64,000 nt of DNA from Pseudomonadota bacterium (GTDB lineage: Bacteria; Pseudomonadota; Gammaproteobacteria; Burkholderiales; Burkholderiaceae_C). Positions 14,441-23,005 of the stretch are shown here, piece after piece (the first letter of the stretch is position 1; each line of letters begins with the position of its first letter). The notes below the pieces were generated by a model. It worked only from the letters and a program-made list of their open reading frames with translations, was not told the DNA's origin and did not search any database. The translations under genes were made by a program, and so were the position numbers. The DNA lies in assembly GCA_018241225.1 (NCBI GenBank), contig JAFEEG010000044.1:1-64000 (forward strand). Direction: 5' to 3'.

Positions 14441-17230
14441 ATGCCCGAACTCGCGCGACCGGACCCCGACGAGCTGCTTGCCCAGTTGCGCGAGCAGCAG
14501 GACCGTGCCCGGCGGGGCAAGCTGCGCATCTACTTCGGAGCCAACGCAGGCGTCGGCAAGACCTGGGCGATGCTCAGCGCAGCGCAGCGCGAGCGGCAGG
14601 CAGGCCGCGACATCGTCATTGGCGTGGCCGAGACGCACGGACGAGCCGATACCTCCGCGCTGGTTGCGGGCCTGGAGCAACTGTCGCGCCGGGCCATACC
14701 CTATCGGGGGCGGACGCTGTACGAGTTCGACCTCGACGCAGCGCTGACGCGCCGGCCAGAGGTCATCCTGGTGGACGAGCTGGCGCATTCGAACGCCCCC
14801 GGCTCGCGCCACGCCAAGCGCTGGCAGGACATCGACGAGCTGCGCGCCGCCGGCGTCGAGGTGTGGACCGCGCTGAACGTGCAGCACCTCGAAAGCCTCA
14901 ACGGCACGGTGGGCGCCATTACCGGCGTGCGGGTTCACGAAACGGTGCCCGACGCGGTGCTCGATGAAGCCGAGGAGGTGGTGCTGGTCGATGCCACGCC
15001 CGACGAGCTCACCGCGCGGCTGGCGGCCGGCAAGGTCTACCTGCCGCAACAGGCGCAGCAGGCCGCGCAGAACTTCTTTCGCAAGGGCAACCTCATTGCG
15101 CTGCGCGAAATTGCACTGCGCCGCACCGCCGAGCATGTGGAAGACGACGTGCGCGGCTGGCGCGTGGAGCAGTCCAGCAGCCGGGGCGGCGCCGCCGGCG
15201 AGCCGATGGCGGCGTGGAACACCTCGGGCGCGATCCTCGCTTGCGTCGGCCCGGACCCCGACGCTGCTGCGCAGACGGTACGCACCGCTGCGCGCCTGGC
15301 CGGGCAGCTCAGCGTGGACTGGCACGCGGCCTATGTCGAGACGCCGCAGCTACAGCGCCTGGGCGCTGCCGAGCGCGACCGCGTGCTGGCCGTGCTGGCG
15401 CTGGCTGAAGAGCTGGGTGCATCGACCAGCGTGCTGACCGGCGACCTGGTCGCACCGGCCCTCGCCACGCAGGCGCAGCGGCTGAACTGCGCCACCGTGG
15501 TGCTGGGCCGTGCGCGCGAGCGGCAGGGCTGGCACCGCTGGTGGTGGTTTGGCGCAGCAGGCCACATGGCGCAGCAACTGGCGCGCCTGTCGCCCTCGCT
15601 GGACATCGTCAGCGCAGCCACGGCGGGCAGTGCGCGCCGCCTGCCACGCGCGCTGCTGGGCACGCCCGGCGAGGAGGACATCGCCGCGGCGCCGCGCTCC
15701 CGCTGGCCGGGCTATGCCTGGGCAGCAGCGGCCAGCGTGCTCATCACCTTGCTGGTCACGCCGCTCGTGCATGTGCTGGAGGGCGCCAACATCGTCATGC
15801 TCTACCTGCTGGGCGTGGTGGGCGTGGCGCTGCGCTTCGGGCGCGGTCCGGCGGCCTTTGGCGCGCTGCTCAACGTGGCGGCCTTCGATTTCTTCTTTGT
15901 CGACCCGCGCCTGTCTTTCAGCGTGAGCGACTGGCAGTACCTGCTTACCTTCGCGGTGATGAGTGCGGTGGGCTTGGTCGTCGGCCAGCTCATGGCCGGC
16001 CTGCGCTTTGCGGCCGGCGTGTCGGCCAGCCGCGAGCGGCGCGCGCGCTCGCTGTTCGAGTTGACGCGCGAGCTGTCGGCCGCGCTGCAGGCCGAGCAGG
16101 TGGTGAGCCTGGGCGCGGCGGCGGTGCAGGGGCACTTTGGCGGCGCCGCGCTGGTGTTGCCCACCGACGAAGGCGACCGGCTGCTGCTGCCCGCCACGGC
16201 GCCCGCCGGCTTCGATGCCGGCGTGGCAGATTGGGCCTTTCGCCACGGCCAGCCGGCCGGCCTGGCCACGGCCACCTTGTCGGCGCAGAGCTGGCACTAC
16301 GTGCCGCTGAAGGCGCCGATGCGGGTGCGCGGCGTGCTGGCGCTGCAGCCGACGCATCCGCGCTGGCTGCACATTCCGGAGCAGTCGCAGCAACTGGACA
16401 CGCTGGCGCGCCAGATCGCCATTGCGCTGGAGCGGGTGCACTACGTCCAGGTCGCCCAGCGGGCGGTGGTGGAGATCGAATCGGAGCGCCTTCGCAACGC
16501 GCTGCTGGGCGCCATTTCGCACGACGTGCGCACGCCGCTCACGGCGCTCATCGCCTTGGCGGAGAGTCTTCGCGAATTGCCCGAAGGCCCACAGGCCCAG
16601 GCGGCGCGGGCCATCGTGGCGCAGGCGCACGAGCTCAACGCGCTGGTGGGCAACCTGCTGGACATGGCGCGGCTGGAAAGCGGCGCGGCCGCAGGCGCGG
16701 TGAACCTGCGGCGCGAGTGGCAGAGCGTGGAAGAAACGGTGGGCGCTGCCATCCGTGCGGCGCGCACCGCGCTGGGCGGCCTGGCGGTGCAGACCCGGCT
16801 GCCGGCCGACCTGCCGCTGGTGGAATTCGACGCGGTGCTCATCGAGCGCGTGCTGGTCAACCTGCTGGAAAACGCGGCCAAGTACGGCGCGCCGCCCATC
16901 GTCGTGTCGGCCCAGGCCACGGACGGCGCGCTGGTGCTCGCGGTGCGGGATCACGGCCCGGGCCTGCCGGTGCGGCTGAAGGGGCGAGAGCACCAGCTGT
17001 TCGACAAGTTCACGCGCGGGCAGGCCGAATCGGCCACGCCTGGCGTGGGCCTTGGGCTGGCCATCTGCAAGGCCATCGTGGCGGCACACGGCGGAGACCT
17101 CCAGGCGGCGAGTGTCGATGCGGCCGATGGCGGCGGTGCAGAATTCACCGTCACCCTGCCGCGGCGTGCGCCGCCCCCCGAACCGCCGCTGCCGCCCGAC
17201 GAAGGCGCTGAACCCGCATCCCCCGCATGA
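14441..17230 (+). CDS. kdpD: Potassium sensor histidine kinase KdpD
   Basis: 929 aa. The N-terminal KdpD domain carries a Walker A motif, FGANAGVGKTWAML (about 32-45), and DELAHSNAPGSRHAKRWQDI. A universal-stress-like domain follows, then four closely spaced transmembrane helices (about 425-525), a GAF-like region, the H-box with His694 in ISHDVRTPLTAL, and an ATPase domain with N (LLENAAKYG), DHGPGLP and GVGLGLAICKAI. It senses low K+ or turgor and phosphorylates KdpE. The C-terminus is extended by a Pro-rich tail (PPPEPPLPPDEGAEPASPA). Its stop overlaps kdpE (ATGA). Confidence 0.96.
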   Translation: MPELARPDPDELLAQLREQQDRARRGKLRIYFGANAGVGKTWAMLSAAQRERQAGRDIVIGVAETHGRADTSALVAGLEQLSRRAIPYRGRTLYEFDLDAALTRRPEVILVDELAHSNAPGSRHAKRWQDIDELRAAGVEVWTALNVQHLESLNGTVGAITGVRVHETVPDAVLDEAEEVVLVDATPDELTARLAAGKVYLPQQAQQAAQNFFRKGNLIALREIALRRTAEHVEDDVRGWRVEQSSSRGGAAGEPMAAWNTSGAILACVGPDPDAAAQTVRTAARLAGQLSVDWHAAYVETPQLQRLGAAERDRVLAVLALAEELGASTSVLTGDLVAPALATQAQRLNCATVVLGRARERQGWHRWWWFGAAGHMAQQLARLSPSLDIVSAATAGSARRLPRALLGTPGEEDIAAAPRSRWPGYAWAAAASVLITLLVTPLVHVLEGANIVMLYLLGVVGVALRFGRGPAAFGALLNVAAFDFFFVDPRLSFSVSDWQYLLTFAVMSAVGLVVGQLMAGLRFAAGVSASRERRARSLFELTRELSAALQAEQVVSLGAAAVQGHFGGAALVLPTDEGDRLLLPATAPAGFDAGVADWAFRHGQPAGLATATLSAQSWHYVPLKAPMRVRGVLALQPTHPRWLHIPEQSQQLDTLARQIAIALERVHYVQVAQRAVVEIESERLRNALLGAISHDVRTPLTALIALAESLRELPEGPQAQAARAIVAQAHELNALVGNLLDMARLESGAAAGAVNLRREWQSVEETVGAAIRAARTALGGLAVQTRLPADLPLVEFDAVLIERVLVNLLENAAKYGAPPIVVSAQATDGALVLAVRDHGPGLPVRLKGREHQLFDKFTRGQAESATPGVGLGLAICKAIVAAHGGDLQAASVDAADGGGAEFTVTLPRRAPPPEPPLPPDEGAEPASPA

Positions 17231-17931
17231 GCAACCCGCAACCCACCGCCGTCGTCATCGAAGACGAGCCGCAGATCCGCCGCTTCGTGCGCGCCGCGCT
17301 GGAAGACGAGGGCTGGCAGGTGCACGAGATGGCCACGCTGCGCGATGGCCTTGCCGCGGCGGGTACGCGCCAGCCCGACCTCATCGTGCTGGACCTGGGC
17401 CTGCCCGACGGCGATGGCGTGAGCCTGATTCGCGACGTGCGCGGCTGGTCCACCGTGCCCATCATCGTGCTGTCGGCCCGCGCGCAGGAGGCCGACAAGA
17501 TCGCCGCGCTGGATGCTGGCGCCGACGACTACCTCACCAAGCCTTTCGGCACCGGCGAGCTGCTGGCTCGCGTGCGCGCCAACCTGCGCCGGCCGCGCGC
17601 GGCGGCGGGCAGCGAAGACAGCGCATCGTCGTCAACGTTCCGCTTCGGCGATGTGGAGGTCGACCGCGCGGCGCGCCTGGTGCGGCGCGCCGGCGCCGAG
17701 ACGCACCTGACGCCCACCGAATACCGCCTGCTGCTGGTGCTGGTGAACAACGCGGGGCGCGTGCTCACCCAGCGCCAGCTGCTGCGCGAGGTGTGGGGCC
17801 CCGCGCACTCCGACCAGAGCCACTACCTGCGCATCTACATGGGGCACCTGCGGCAAAAGCTGGAGGCCGATCCGGCACAGCCGCGGCATTTGCTGACGGA
17901 GACGGCAGTGGGTTATCGGCTGGTTGTCTAG
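17227..17931 (+). CDS. kdpE: Response regulator KdpE, OmpR family
   Basis: 234 aa. The receiver domain (about 6-120) has Asp56 in LIVLDLGLPDGDG, ED near the N-terminus and Lys in DYLTKPF. The C-terminal OmpR-type winged helix (about 140-232) has HLTPTEYRLLLVLVNNAGRV and HYLRIYMGHLRQKLE. As the partner of KdpD it should activate the kdp operon under K+ limitation. The start overlaps the kdpD stop by 4 bases, so the two are co-translated. Having the regulator pair last in the same operon implies positive feedback. Confidence 0.96.
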   Translation: MSNPQPTAVVIEDEPQIRRFVRAALEDEGWQVHEMATLRDGLAAAGTRQPDLIVLDLGLPDGDGVSLIRDVRGWSTVPIIVLSARAQEADKIAALDAGADDYLTKPFGTGELLARVRANLRRPRAAAGSEDSASSSTFRFGDVEVDRAARLVRRAGAETHLTPTEYRLLLVLVNNAGRVLTQRQLLREVWGPAHSDQSHYLRIYMGHLRQKLEADPAQPRHLLTETAVGYRLVV

Positions 17932-17976
17932 AGGCATCGCCACGCACAGCCGAAGGCGCTATTGTTCGCACCCACC

Positions 17977-18612
17977 ATGAACATCAGCACTCTCGCGATC
18001 TTTGCGTTGGTTGCCTTGGTCGCCATCGCAACACCAGGGCCGACCGTATTGCTCGCGCTGGCCAACGGGTCGCGCTTGGGCGTGCGCAGGTCGCTTCCTG
18101 GAATGTTCGGCGCAGTCGTTTCGGATTTCGTGCTGGTCGGTGCCGTCGCGCTGGGCCTGGGGGCATTGCTGGCCGCATCGGAGTTCTGGTTCTCCGTCGT
18201 CAAATGGTTGGGCGCGGCCTACCTTGCATGGATCGGCATCAGGCTGTTGCGCTCGAGCGGCGCGCTCGACCTGTCGCAATCGTCGTCAGAGGGCGGCGGC
18301 GACGCTGGGGCGCGGCGTGTTTTTGCCAAGTCCTTACTGGTCGCGGTCACCAATCCCAAAGGCTATCTGTTCTGTTCGGCATTGCTGCCGCAGTTCATCG
18401 ATCCGGCCGCTGCGCAATGGCCCCAGTACGTCGTGATCGGGCTGGTGTTCGCGGGGTTGGATTTCGCGGTGATGCTCGGCTATGCGGTTGTCGGCGCGCG
18501 CGCCGTTCGGCTGCTGCGCCGGCGAGCCGTCCTTTGGCTGGATCGATCGTGCGGCGCCGCTTTGCTGGCCCTGGCCGGCTCACTGGCGTTCTACCGCCGA
18601 AGTGCCAGCTAG
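17977..18612 (+). CDS. LysE/RhtB-family amino-acid exporter
   Basis: 211 aa from the ATG at 17977. Six predicted hydrophobic segments and the family start are present: an N-terminal helix, then ATPGPTVLLALANGSRLGVR, the conserved ATPGP-xxx-L signature. A cytosolic loop and FAKSLLVAVTNPKGYLFCSA follow, the second conserved NPK element. These inner-membrane proteins export amino acids such as homoserine, threonine, leucine or lysine. It stands alone 45 bp after kdpE on the same strand and is followed by a possible branched-chain-type leader. That suggests, but does not show, a link to amino-acid homeostasis. Confidence 0.85.
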   Translation: MNISTLAIFALVALVAIATPGPTVLLALANGSRLGVRRSLPGMFGAVVSDFVLVGAVALGLGALLAASEFWFSVVKWLGAAYLAWIGIRLLRSSGALDLSQSSSEGGGDAGARRVFAKSLLVAVTNPKGYLFCSALLPQFIDPAAAQWPQYVVIGLVFAGLDFAVMLGYAVVGARAVRLLRRRAVLWLDRSCGAALLALAGSLAFYRRSAS

Positions 18613-18637
18613 GCCAACCGCTGCTAGACTGCGCCAC

Positions 18638-18685
18638 ATGCCTTCCCGCACGTCGCCCCTGGTGATTATTCGAATTCCCCGCTGA
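18638..18685 (+). CDS. 15-aa candidate attenuation leader peptide (Val-Ile-Ile-Arg-Ile run)
   Basis: MPSRTSPLVIIRIPR and a stop. Five of the last eight residues are branched-chain (L8, V9, I10, I11, I13), and the stop codon lies inside the left arm of a perfect 9-bp stem at 18682-18713. This layout is that of ilv/leu leader peptides, where ribosome stalling at scarce Val/Ile/Leu codons decides which RNA hairpin forms. No clear Shine-Dalgarno precedes it (CTAGACTGCGCCAC), which lowers confidence. The regulated gene would be the ACT-domain ORF at 18823. Confidence 0.5.
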   Translation: MPSRTSPLVIIRIPR

Positions 18686-18797
18686 CCGGGTACGTGCGCG
18701 TCGTCCCGGTCAGCCGGGTCGACGCTTCTGGCGGCTTCTTCTTCGCCTCCTGTCTTCGATCCACGCGCATCTGCGTTGCCAGCCCGTTCTGGCTGGC
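18682..18797 (+). promoter_or_regulatory. Set of competing hairpins between leader peptide and ACT gene
   Basis: Three stems are visible. CTGACCGGG (18682-18690) pairs perfectly with CCCGGTCAG (18705-18713) across a 14-nt loop. CCCGG (18705-18709) can instead pair with CCGGG (18714-18718) around TCAG. GCCAGCC (18778-18784) pairs with GGCTGGC (18791-18797). The first two share an arm and are mutually exclusive, which is the architecture of an attenuator switch. No obvious U-run follows any stem, so if it controls expression it may do so through Rho or translation rather than a canonical terminator. Confidence 0.5.
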
Positions 18798-18822
18798 CGT
18801 TGCCCACTACTGGATTGAAGTC

Positions 18823-19116
18823 ATGACCCCTCTGGACCTTCCCCGATCTGCTCCCAACCTCGAGCAGGTGTATCTCGTCGAGCGCGACTCAGGCTTGCTG
18901 TGCCGCATCCTCGGCCTCTATGCGGCGCGGGGCGTCGACGTCCTCCACGTCGACTACGCCTACGCGGCACAGCACGTCATGAAGCTGCAGGTTCGCGTGG
19001 CAGGCACGCTCGCGGAGACCGAGGAGGTCGTGCGGGTGCTCGTCGACAAGGCTTCGACTTTCATCGGCGTGCTCGCGGCGTCCGACCAGCCCGCGGTGGT
19101 GAAGCGGGCGGCGTAG
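18823..19116 (+). CDS. Small ACT-domain protein, resembling acetolactate synthase regulatory subunits
   Basis: 97 aa from the ATG at 18823 (GAAG upstream). The body reads LEQVYLVERDSGLLCRILGL, then YAARGVDVLHVDYAYAAQHV and MKLQVRVAGTLAETEEVVRV. This is a beta-alpha-beta-beta-alpha-beta pattern with the ERDxGLLxRILGLYAARG element seen at the start of IlvN/IlvM-like ACT domains. Such subunits bind valine or isoleucine and adjust AHAS. No ilvB/ilvG catalytic gene is adjacent; the neighbours are a LysE exporter and hypotheticals. The upstream leader with consecutive Val/Ile codons supports a branched-chain amino-acid role. A free-standing ACT sensor is the alternative. Confidence 0.65.
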   Translation: MTPLDLPRSAPNLEQVYLVERDSGLLCRILGLYAARGVDVLHVDYAYAAQHVMKLQVRVAGTLAETEEVVRVLVDKASTFIGVLAASDQPAVVKRAA

Positions 19117-19330
19117 TTCCGGCCAGTAGCAGTAGTGCCAACAAGTTGGCGCGGCGGGCCCCCTTTTCACAAGGCCAGTCCGTTTGGACTAGTGGTGAGC
19201 GGGTCTGTGCTGGGTACTATCGGCTTACATGTTCACCAGCACACAAGGCTTGTTTCCTGCTTTTCTCGCGCGTTGCGCCCACGGTGGCGAAAACGCTGCC
19301 TGTGCGCCTGCATCGAGCAGCCGGTCCCTG

Positions 19331-19558
19331 ATGGACGAGGGCCCGCCCGTGCAGCGGCTCACGGCCCGTGAGATTCACCTGCTCAGCGCCAAGTGGAAAG
19401 CCAGAGGGCATGCCGGCGACGAAACCGCATTGCGAGTGGCGCAGGCCCTCGAGTGCGTGGCCAAGCGCCGCGCTGGCAAGAAGCCCAAGTCCTTGAAGGT
19501 GCTTGCAGGCCGTATCTCGGCCTGGATGAGTCGCAGCGCAATCGCTCGGACCCACTGA
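19331..19558 (+). CDS. Small basic hypothetical protein
   Basis: 75 aa from an ATG at 19331; the frame is open back to an ATG at 19229, but that stretch looks less protein-like. The core reads VQRLTAREIHLLSAKWKARG, then HAGDETALRVAQALECVAKR and RAGKKPKSLKVLAGRISAWM. It is helical and rich in Lys/Arg, with no signal peptide or recognisable domain. The composition could suit a nucleic-acid-binding or structural role, but nothing assigns one. It is followed 26 bp later by another small ORF on the same strand. No good Shine-Dalgarno is visible for either start. Confidence 0.45.
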   Translation: MDEGPPVQRLTAREIHLLSAKWKARGHAGDETALRVAQALECVAKRRAGKKPKSLKVLAGRISAWMSRSAIARTH

Positions 19559-19584
19559 ACGACCTTACGAATCCAGAACCCGTC

Positions 19585-19809
19585 ATGCGCAATTTCTTCC
19601 AGACCCGCCAACGTGAGCCAGTGCCGTCGAAGCCGGTCCTGCCAAGCCGCCCCGTCTCGCACACCGCTGCCGAGATGATGCATTCGCACACTCGCGCCGA
19701 CCTGGAAGGGGGCGTCACGGTCAGTGAACTTTCGGAGCTGGAAGCACGGGCCCTTTGCGCGCGCGAAGGCATCGCGTTCTTCTGGCGCGAGTCGGCCGTG
19801 GCCGCCTAG
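19585..19809 (+). CDS. Small hypothetical protein
   Basis: 74 aa from the ATG at 19585. The N-terminus is basic and Pro-rich (MRNFFQTRQREPVPSKPVLP), followed by an acidic helix (DLEGGVTVSELSELEARALC) and a short end, AREGIAFFWRESAVAA. It has no membrane segment, signal or known motif. The preceding 75-aa ORF is 26 bp upstream, so the two could form a small transcription unit. Coding status rests on frame length and a plausible helical second half; I do not recognise a family. Confidence 0.45.
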   Translation: MRNFFQTRQREPVPSKPVLPSRPVSHTAAEMMHSHTRADLEGGVTVSELSELEARALCAREGIAFFWRESAVAA

Positions 19810-19880
19810 CCACGGGTGCTCCCGCACGCGCCCCGCGCTTGAGCGCACGGCCAGTTCCGGCCTTGCGCGAAAATCGGGCC

Positions 19881-20651
19881 ATGCCCGACACCCCTACCGA
19901 CCCCGTCCGACTCAACAAACGCATGGCCGAACTGGGCCTGTGCTCGCGCCGCGAGGCTGACGAGTGGATCGAGCGCGGCTGGGTCCGCGTCAACGGCGAG
20001 CCGGCGGCCATGGGTGTGAAGGTGTTGCCGTCCGACCGCATCGAGGTCGATCCTAAGGCGCGTGGCCAGCAGGCGCAGCAGGTCACCATCCTCCTGCACA
20101 AGCCGGTGGGCTACGTGAGCGGCCAGGCCGAGGACGGCCACGAGCCCGCCGTGAGCCTGATCGGCCTACGCAGCCACTGGAAGGGCGACGGCAGCAACAT
20201 GCGTTTTTCGCCCGGGCAGTTGCGCGGGCTGGCGCCGGCCGGGCGGCTGGACATCGACTCGGTCGGTCTGCTGGTGCTCACGCAGGATGGCCGCGTGGCG
20301 CGCCAGCTCATCGGAGAAGACTCCGAGGTCGAGAAGGAATACCTCGTGCGCGTGGCCTACGGCGACGTCAGCACCAACCCGCAGGCGGCATTCCCGCCCG
20401 AGCAGCTGGCGCGGCTGCGCCATGGCCTGAGCCTGGACGGGCAGCTGCTCAAGCGCGCGCAGGTGAGCTGGCAGAACCCCGAGCAACTGCGCTTCGTGCT
20501 CACCGAAGGCAAGAAGCGCCAGATCCGCCGCATGTGCGAACTTGTGGGCCTGAAAGTGGTCGGACTCAAGCGCATCCGCATCGGGCGCGTGATGCTGGGC
20601 CACCTGCCGCAAGGCCAGTGGCGCTACCTGGCGCCGAACGAGCGCTTCTGA
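19881..20651 (+). CDS. rluF: Pseudouridine synthase, RluF/RsuA family with S4 domain
   Basis: 256 aa from the ATG at 19881 (a longer in-frame start at 19755 adds an implausible Arg-rich stretch). An S4 RNA-binding domain occupies about 1-70: RLNKRMAELGLCSRREADEW, then IERGWVRVNG. The catalytic motif is AGRLDIDSVGLLVLTQDG, with the invariant Asp in R-L-D; KKRQIRRMCELVGLKVVGLK gives the conserved C-terminal RNA-contact motif. It isomerises a uridine in rRNA, by similarity U2604 of 23S rRNA (RluF) rather than U516 of 16S (RsuA), but this choice is uncertain. Standalone gene. Confidence 0.85.
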   Translation: MPDTPTDPVRLNKRMAELGLCSRREADEWIERGWVRVNGEPAAMGVKVLPSDRIEVDPKARGQQAQQVTILLHKPVGYVSGQAEDGHEPAVSLIGLRSHWKGDGSNMRFSPGQLRGLAPAGRLDIDSVGLLVLTQDGRVARQLIGEDSEVEKEYLVRVAYGDVSTNPQAAFPPEQLARLRHGLSLDGQLLKRAQVSWQNPEQLRFVLTEGKKRQIRRMCELVGLKVVGLKRIRIGRVMLGHLPQGQWRYLAPNERF

Positions 20652-20761
20652 AGAGCCGAAGAGAAAACCTGCTATCTCATCGTGGGCTAAGAATGCCCCG
20701 CTAGGCTGGCGCGACGGCCGCGTATGACCATGGGGCCTCCAATCTGGCAAGGACAGAACCG

Positions 20762-21421
20762 ATGCGCGTGCTGGTGGCAGAAGACGACGAGATGATTGGC
20801 CGCAGCCTAGTGCAGGCGCTCGAGGGCGCGGGCTGGTCAGCCGACTGGGTTCGCACCGGGCCGCTGGCCCAGAGCGCGCTGGCCGACGGCGACTACACCT
20901 GCGTGCTGCTCGACCTGGGCCTGCCCGTGCAGGACGGCACCGAGGTGCTGCGCCGTGCACGCCAGAGCGGGGACACCACGCCCGTCATCGTGCTCACCGC
21001 GCGCGGCGGCGTGGACGATCGCATCCAGGGCCTGGACCTGGGCGCCGACGACTACCTGCGCAAGCCCTTCGAGTTTCGCGAATTGCTCGCGCGCATGCGT
21101 GCGGTGGTGCGCCGGCGCGATGGCAGCGCGCAATCGATGATCGGCACCGCCAGCCTGCAACTCGACCTGGGCACGCGCGAGGTGTTCGTGGACGGACGGC
21201 GCGAGGCGCTCACCGCGCGCGAATTCGCCCTGCTGCACGCGCTGCTGGAGCGGCCCGGCGCCATCCTCTCGCGCGAGCAGATCGAGAACCGCATCTACGG
21301 CTGGGGCGAGGAGGTGACCAGCAATGCCATCGACGTGCTCATCCACGGCATGCGCCGAAAGTTGGGCCCCGATGCCATCCGCAACGTGCGAGGCCTGGGA
21401 TGGCGCGTGATGTCGGCATGA
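20762..21421 (+). CDS. OmpR-family response regulator (QseB/PmrA-like)
   Basis: 219 aa. The receiver has acidic residues EDDE near the N-terminus, phospho-acceptor Asp51 in CVLLDLGLPVQDG, Thr in IVLTARG and Lys in DYLRKPFEF. The winged helix (about 125-217) has LTAREFALLHALLERPGAIL and SNAIDVLIHGMRRKLGPDAI. Length and linker are those of the QseB/PmrA/TctD group. Its stop overlaps the start of the sensor kinase (ATGA at 21418-21421), so the pair is translationally coupled. The likely target is the small exported-protein gene at 23006. The signal sensed is unknown. Confidence 0.92.
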   Translation: MRVLVAEDDEMIGRSLVQALEGAGWSADWVRTGPLAQSALADGDYTCVLLDLGLPVQDGTEVLRRARQSGDTTPVIVLTARGGVDDRIQGLDLGADDYLRKPFEFRELLARMRAVVRRRDGSAQSMIGTASLQLDLGTREVFVDGRREALTAREFALLHALLERPGAILSREQIENRIYGWGEEVTSNAIDVLIHGMRRKLGPDAIRNVRGLGWRVMSA

Positions 21422-22830
21422 GCGCCACAAGGAAGGCGCACTCGCTGCGCCGACAGCTGTGGTGGTGGCTGGTGGCCTTGCACCTGGCGGCCATGGCGCT
21501 CACTGCGCTGTTTTCCTACCAGGCCTACGGCCGGATCATCGGCATCTTCATGGACGAGCAGATGCGACTGGTGGCCGACTCCTACGCGGGCGGGTCGCGG
21601 TCGCGCAAGCTGCAGCCGCTGGCCGGCCAGAAGGCGCTGGCCACCGGTGCTTTCGTCGTGCAGATCTGGAGCGCGGACGGCAGCATGCTGCTGGCCAGTT
21701 CCTGGCCCGCGCTGGGCTTGCCGCTGCAGGAAGAGGCCGGCTTCTCCACCGTGGAGTGGCGCACCGACGGCGATGCAAGGTGGCGCGTGTACACCGTGCC
21801 TGGCGATGACGCGCAGCAGCAGTCGGCCGAGCCCAGGCCACGGGTGCAGGTGGTGCAAAGCGCGTCCTTCCGCCAGCAGCGCGCAACGCATCGCGCGCTG
21901 CTCGAAAGCCTGCCCATCGTGCTGCTGCTGCCGGTGTCGCTGCTGGTCCTGTGGCTGATCGTGGCGGCGGGCTCGCGTTCGCTGCGCGTCGTGGCGCGCG
22001 AGGTCGCGGCGCAGGACGAGCGCAACCCGGCCGGGTTGCCGGTGGCCCGCGTACCTGAAGAAATCGGCCCGCTGGTGGTTGCCTTCAACAGCCTGCTGGC
22101 GCGCCTGCGCGGCGCACTGGCCACGCAGCGCCGCTTCGTGCAGGACGCGGCGCACGAACTGCGCACCCCCATCACCGCCATCGGCCTGCAAGTGGAAAAC
22201 CTGCGAGGCCTGATTCCACCGGGCGAAGCGGCGCAACGATTCGAACAGCTCGAAGCCGGCGTGACACGCGCCGCCCATCTCACCGAACAACTGCTGCGCC
22301 TCTCGCGCGAAGACACGCCTTCCTTGGGCAATGCGGCGGCAATGCCCGAGGGCGCCGACACCGACCTGGCTGCGGTGCTGCGCGAGAGCGTGGGCCAGCT
22401 CATGCCGCTGGCCGACCGGCGCCGCATCGACGTCGGCTTCGAAGGGCCGGCAGGCGTGCGGGTGCCGGTGCCCGCGGCGGAGCTGCGCAGCATATTCGAC
22501 AACCTCATCGACAACGCCATCCGCTATGCGCCCGAGGGCAGCGTGGTCGACGTGCGCCTGTTGCATGGCGTGCCCGGCCAACCCGTGGTGGTGGAGGTGC
22601 TGGACGGCGGCCCGGGCATTCCCGGCGAGCTCGTGGGCCGCGTGTTCGACCGGTTCTTTCGGGTGCCCGGTGCGCCGGCGGGCGGCAGCGGGCTGGGCCT
22701 GGCCATTGCCCAGAGTGTGGGCCTGCGGCATGGGCTTCACATCGAGCTGCGCAACCGCGAAGACGGCCCGGGGCTGGCGGCGCAGGTGCGCCTGGGCGGT
22801 GCACCGGTCGGTGGATGGGCCCTTGGCTGA
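21418..22830 (+). CDS. Membrane sensor histidine kinase, partner of the preceding regulator
   Basis: 470 aa from the ATG at 21418, overlapping the regulator stop. Topology is typical of QseC/TctE kinases: transmembrane helix 1 (about 15-37), a periplasmic region of about 125 residues, helix 2 (about 160-182, LPIVLLLPVSLLVLWLIVAA), and HAMP. The H-box follows with His246 in VQDAAHELRTPITAI, then the ATPase domain with N-box (FDNLIDNAIRYAPEG), DGGPGIPGELV and GGSGLGLAIAQSVG. It autophosphorylates and transfers to Asp51 of the partner. The periplasmic domain is not recognisable as a known ligand fold by eye. Confidence 0.93.
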   Translation: MSATRKAHSLRRQLWWWLVALHLAAMALTALFSYQAYGRIIGIFMDEQMRLVADSYAGGSRSRKLQPLAGQKALATGAFVVQIWSADGSMLLASSWPALGLPLQEEAGFSTVEWRTDGDARWRVYTVPGDDAQQQSAEPRPRVQVVQSASFRQQRATHRALLESLPIVLLLPVSLLVLWLIVAAGSRSLRVVAREVAAQDERNPAGLPVARVPEEIGPLVVAFNSLLARLRGALATQRRFVQDAAHELRTPITAIGLQVENLRGLIPPGEAAQRFEQLEAGVTRAAHLTEQLLRLSREDTPSLGNAAAMPEGADTDLAAVLRESVGQLMPLADRRRIDVGFEGPAGVRVPVPAAELRSIFDNLIDNAIRYAPEGSVVDVRLLHGVPGQPVVVEVLDGGPGIPGELVGRVFDRFFRVPGAPAGGSGLGLAIAQSVGLRHGLHIELRNREDGPGLAAQVRLGGAPVGGWALG

Positions 22831-22844
22831 CAGCCGCTGACAGC
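22826..22844 (+). promoter_or_regulatory. Direct repeat with 10-bp period upstream of the exported-protein gene
   Basis: GCTGACAGC occurs at 22826-22834 and again at 22836-22844, a 10-bp period. OmpR-family regulators bind two direct half-sites one helical turn apart. The repeat overlaps the end of the kinase gene and lies about 160 bp before the exported-protein gene at 23006. It could therefore be the regulator's target site. It could also be chance repetition in a coding end. Confidence 0.3.
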
Positions 22845-23005
22845 AGGCGCCGCTTGCTCACGCTCAACTCATTTTTCGCTCATCGTCGCCTCAGTCTGGG
22901 TGCCTAGAGTGGCCACAGAACCCACCGTTCGCGCGCCGGCGGCGTGCTGGCGCGGGTTCTGGATTCCAAACCCGACTTTATGTCCCACTCGAGAGGAGAC
23001 CCACC

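Noticed and set aside
19137..19150. GCCAAC-AA-GTTGGC as a terminator after the ACT gene
   Set aside because: The stem is perfect but short, and is followed by GC-rich sequence without a T-run directly after it; it could be an operator, but nothing else supports it.
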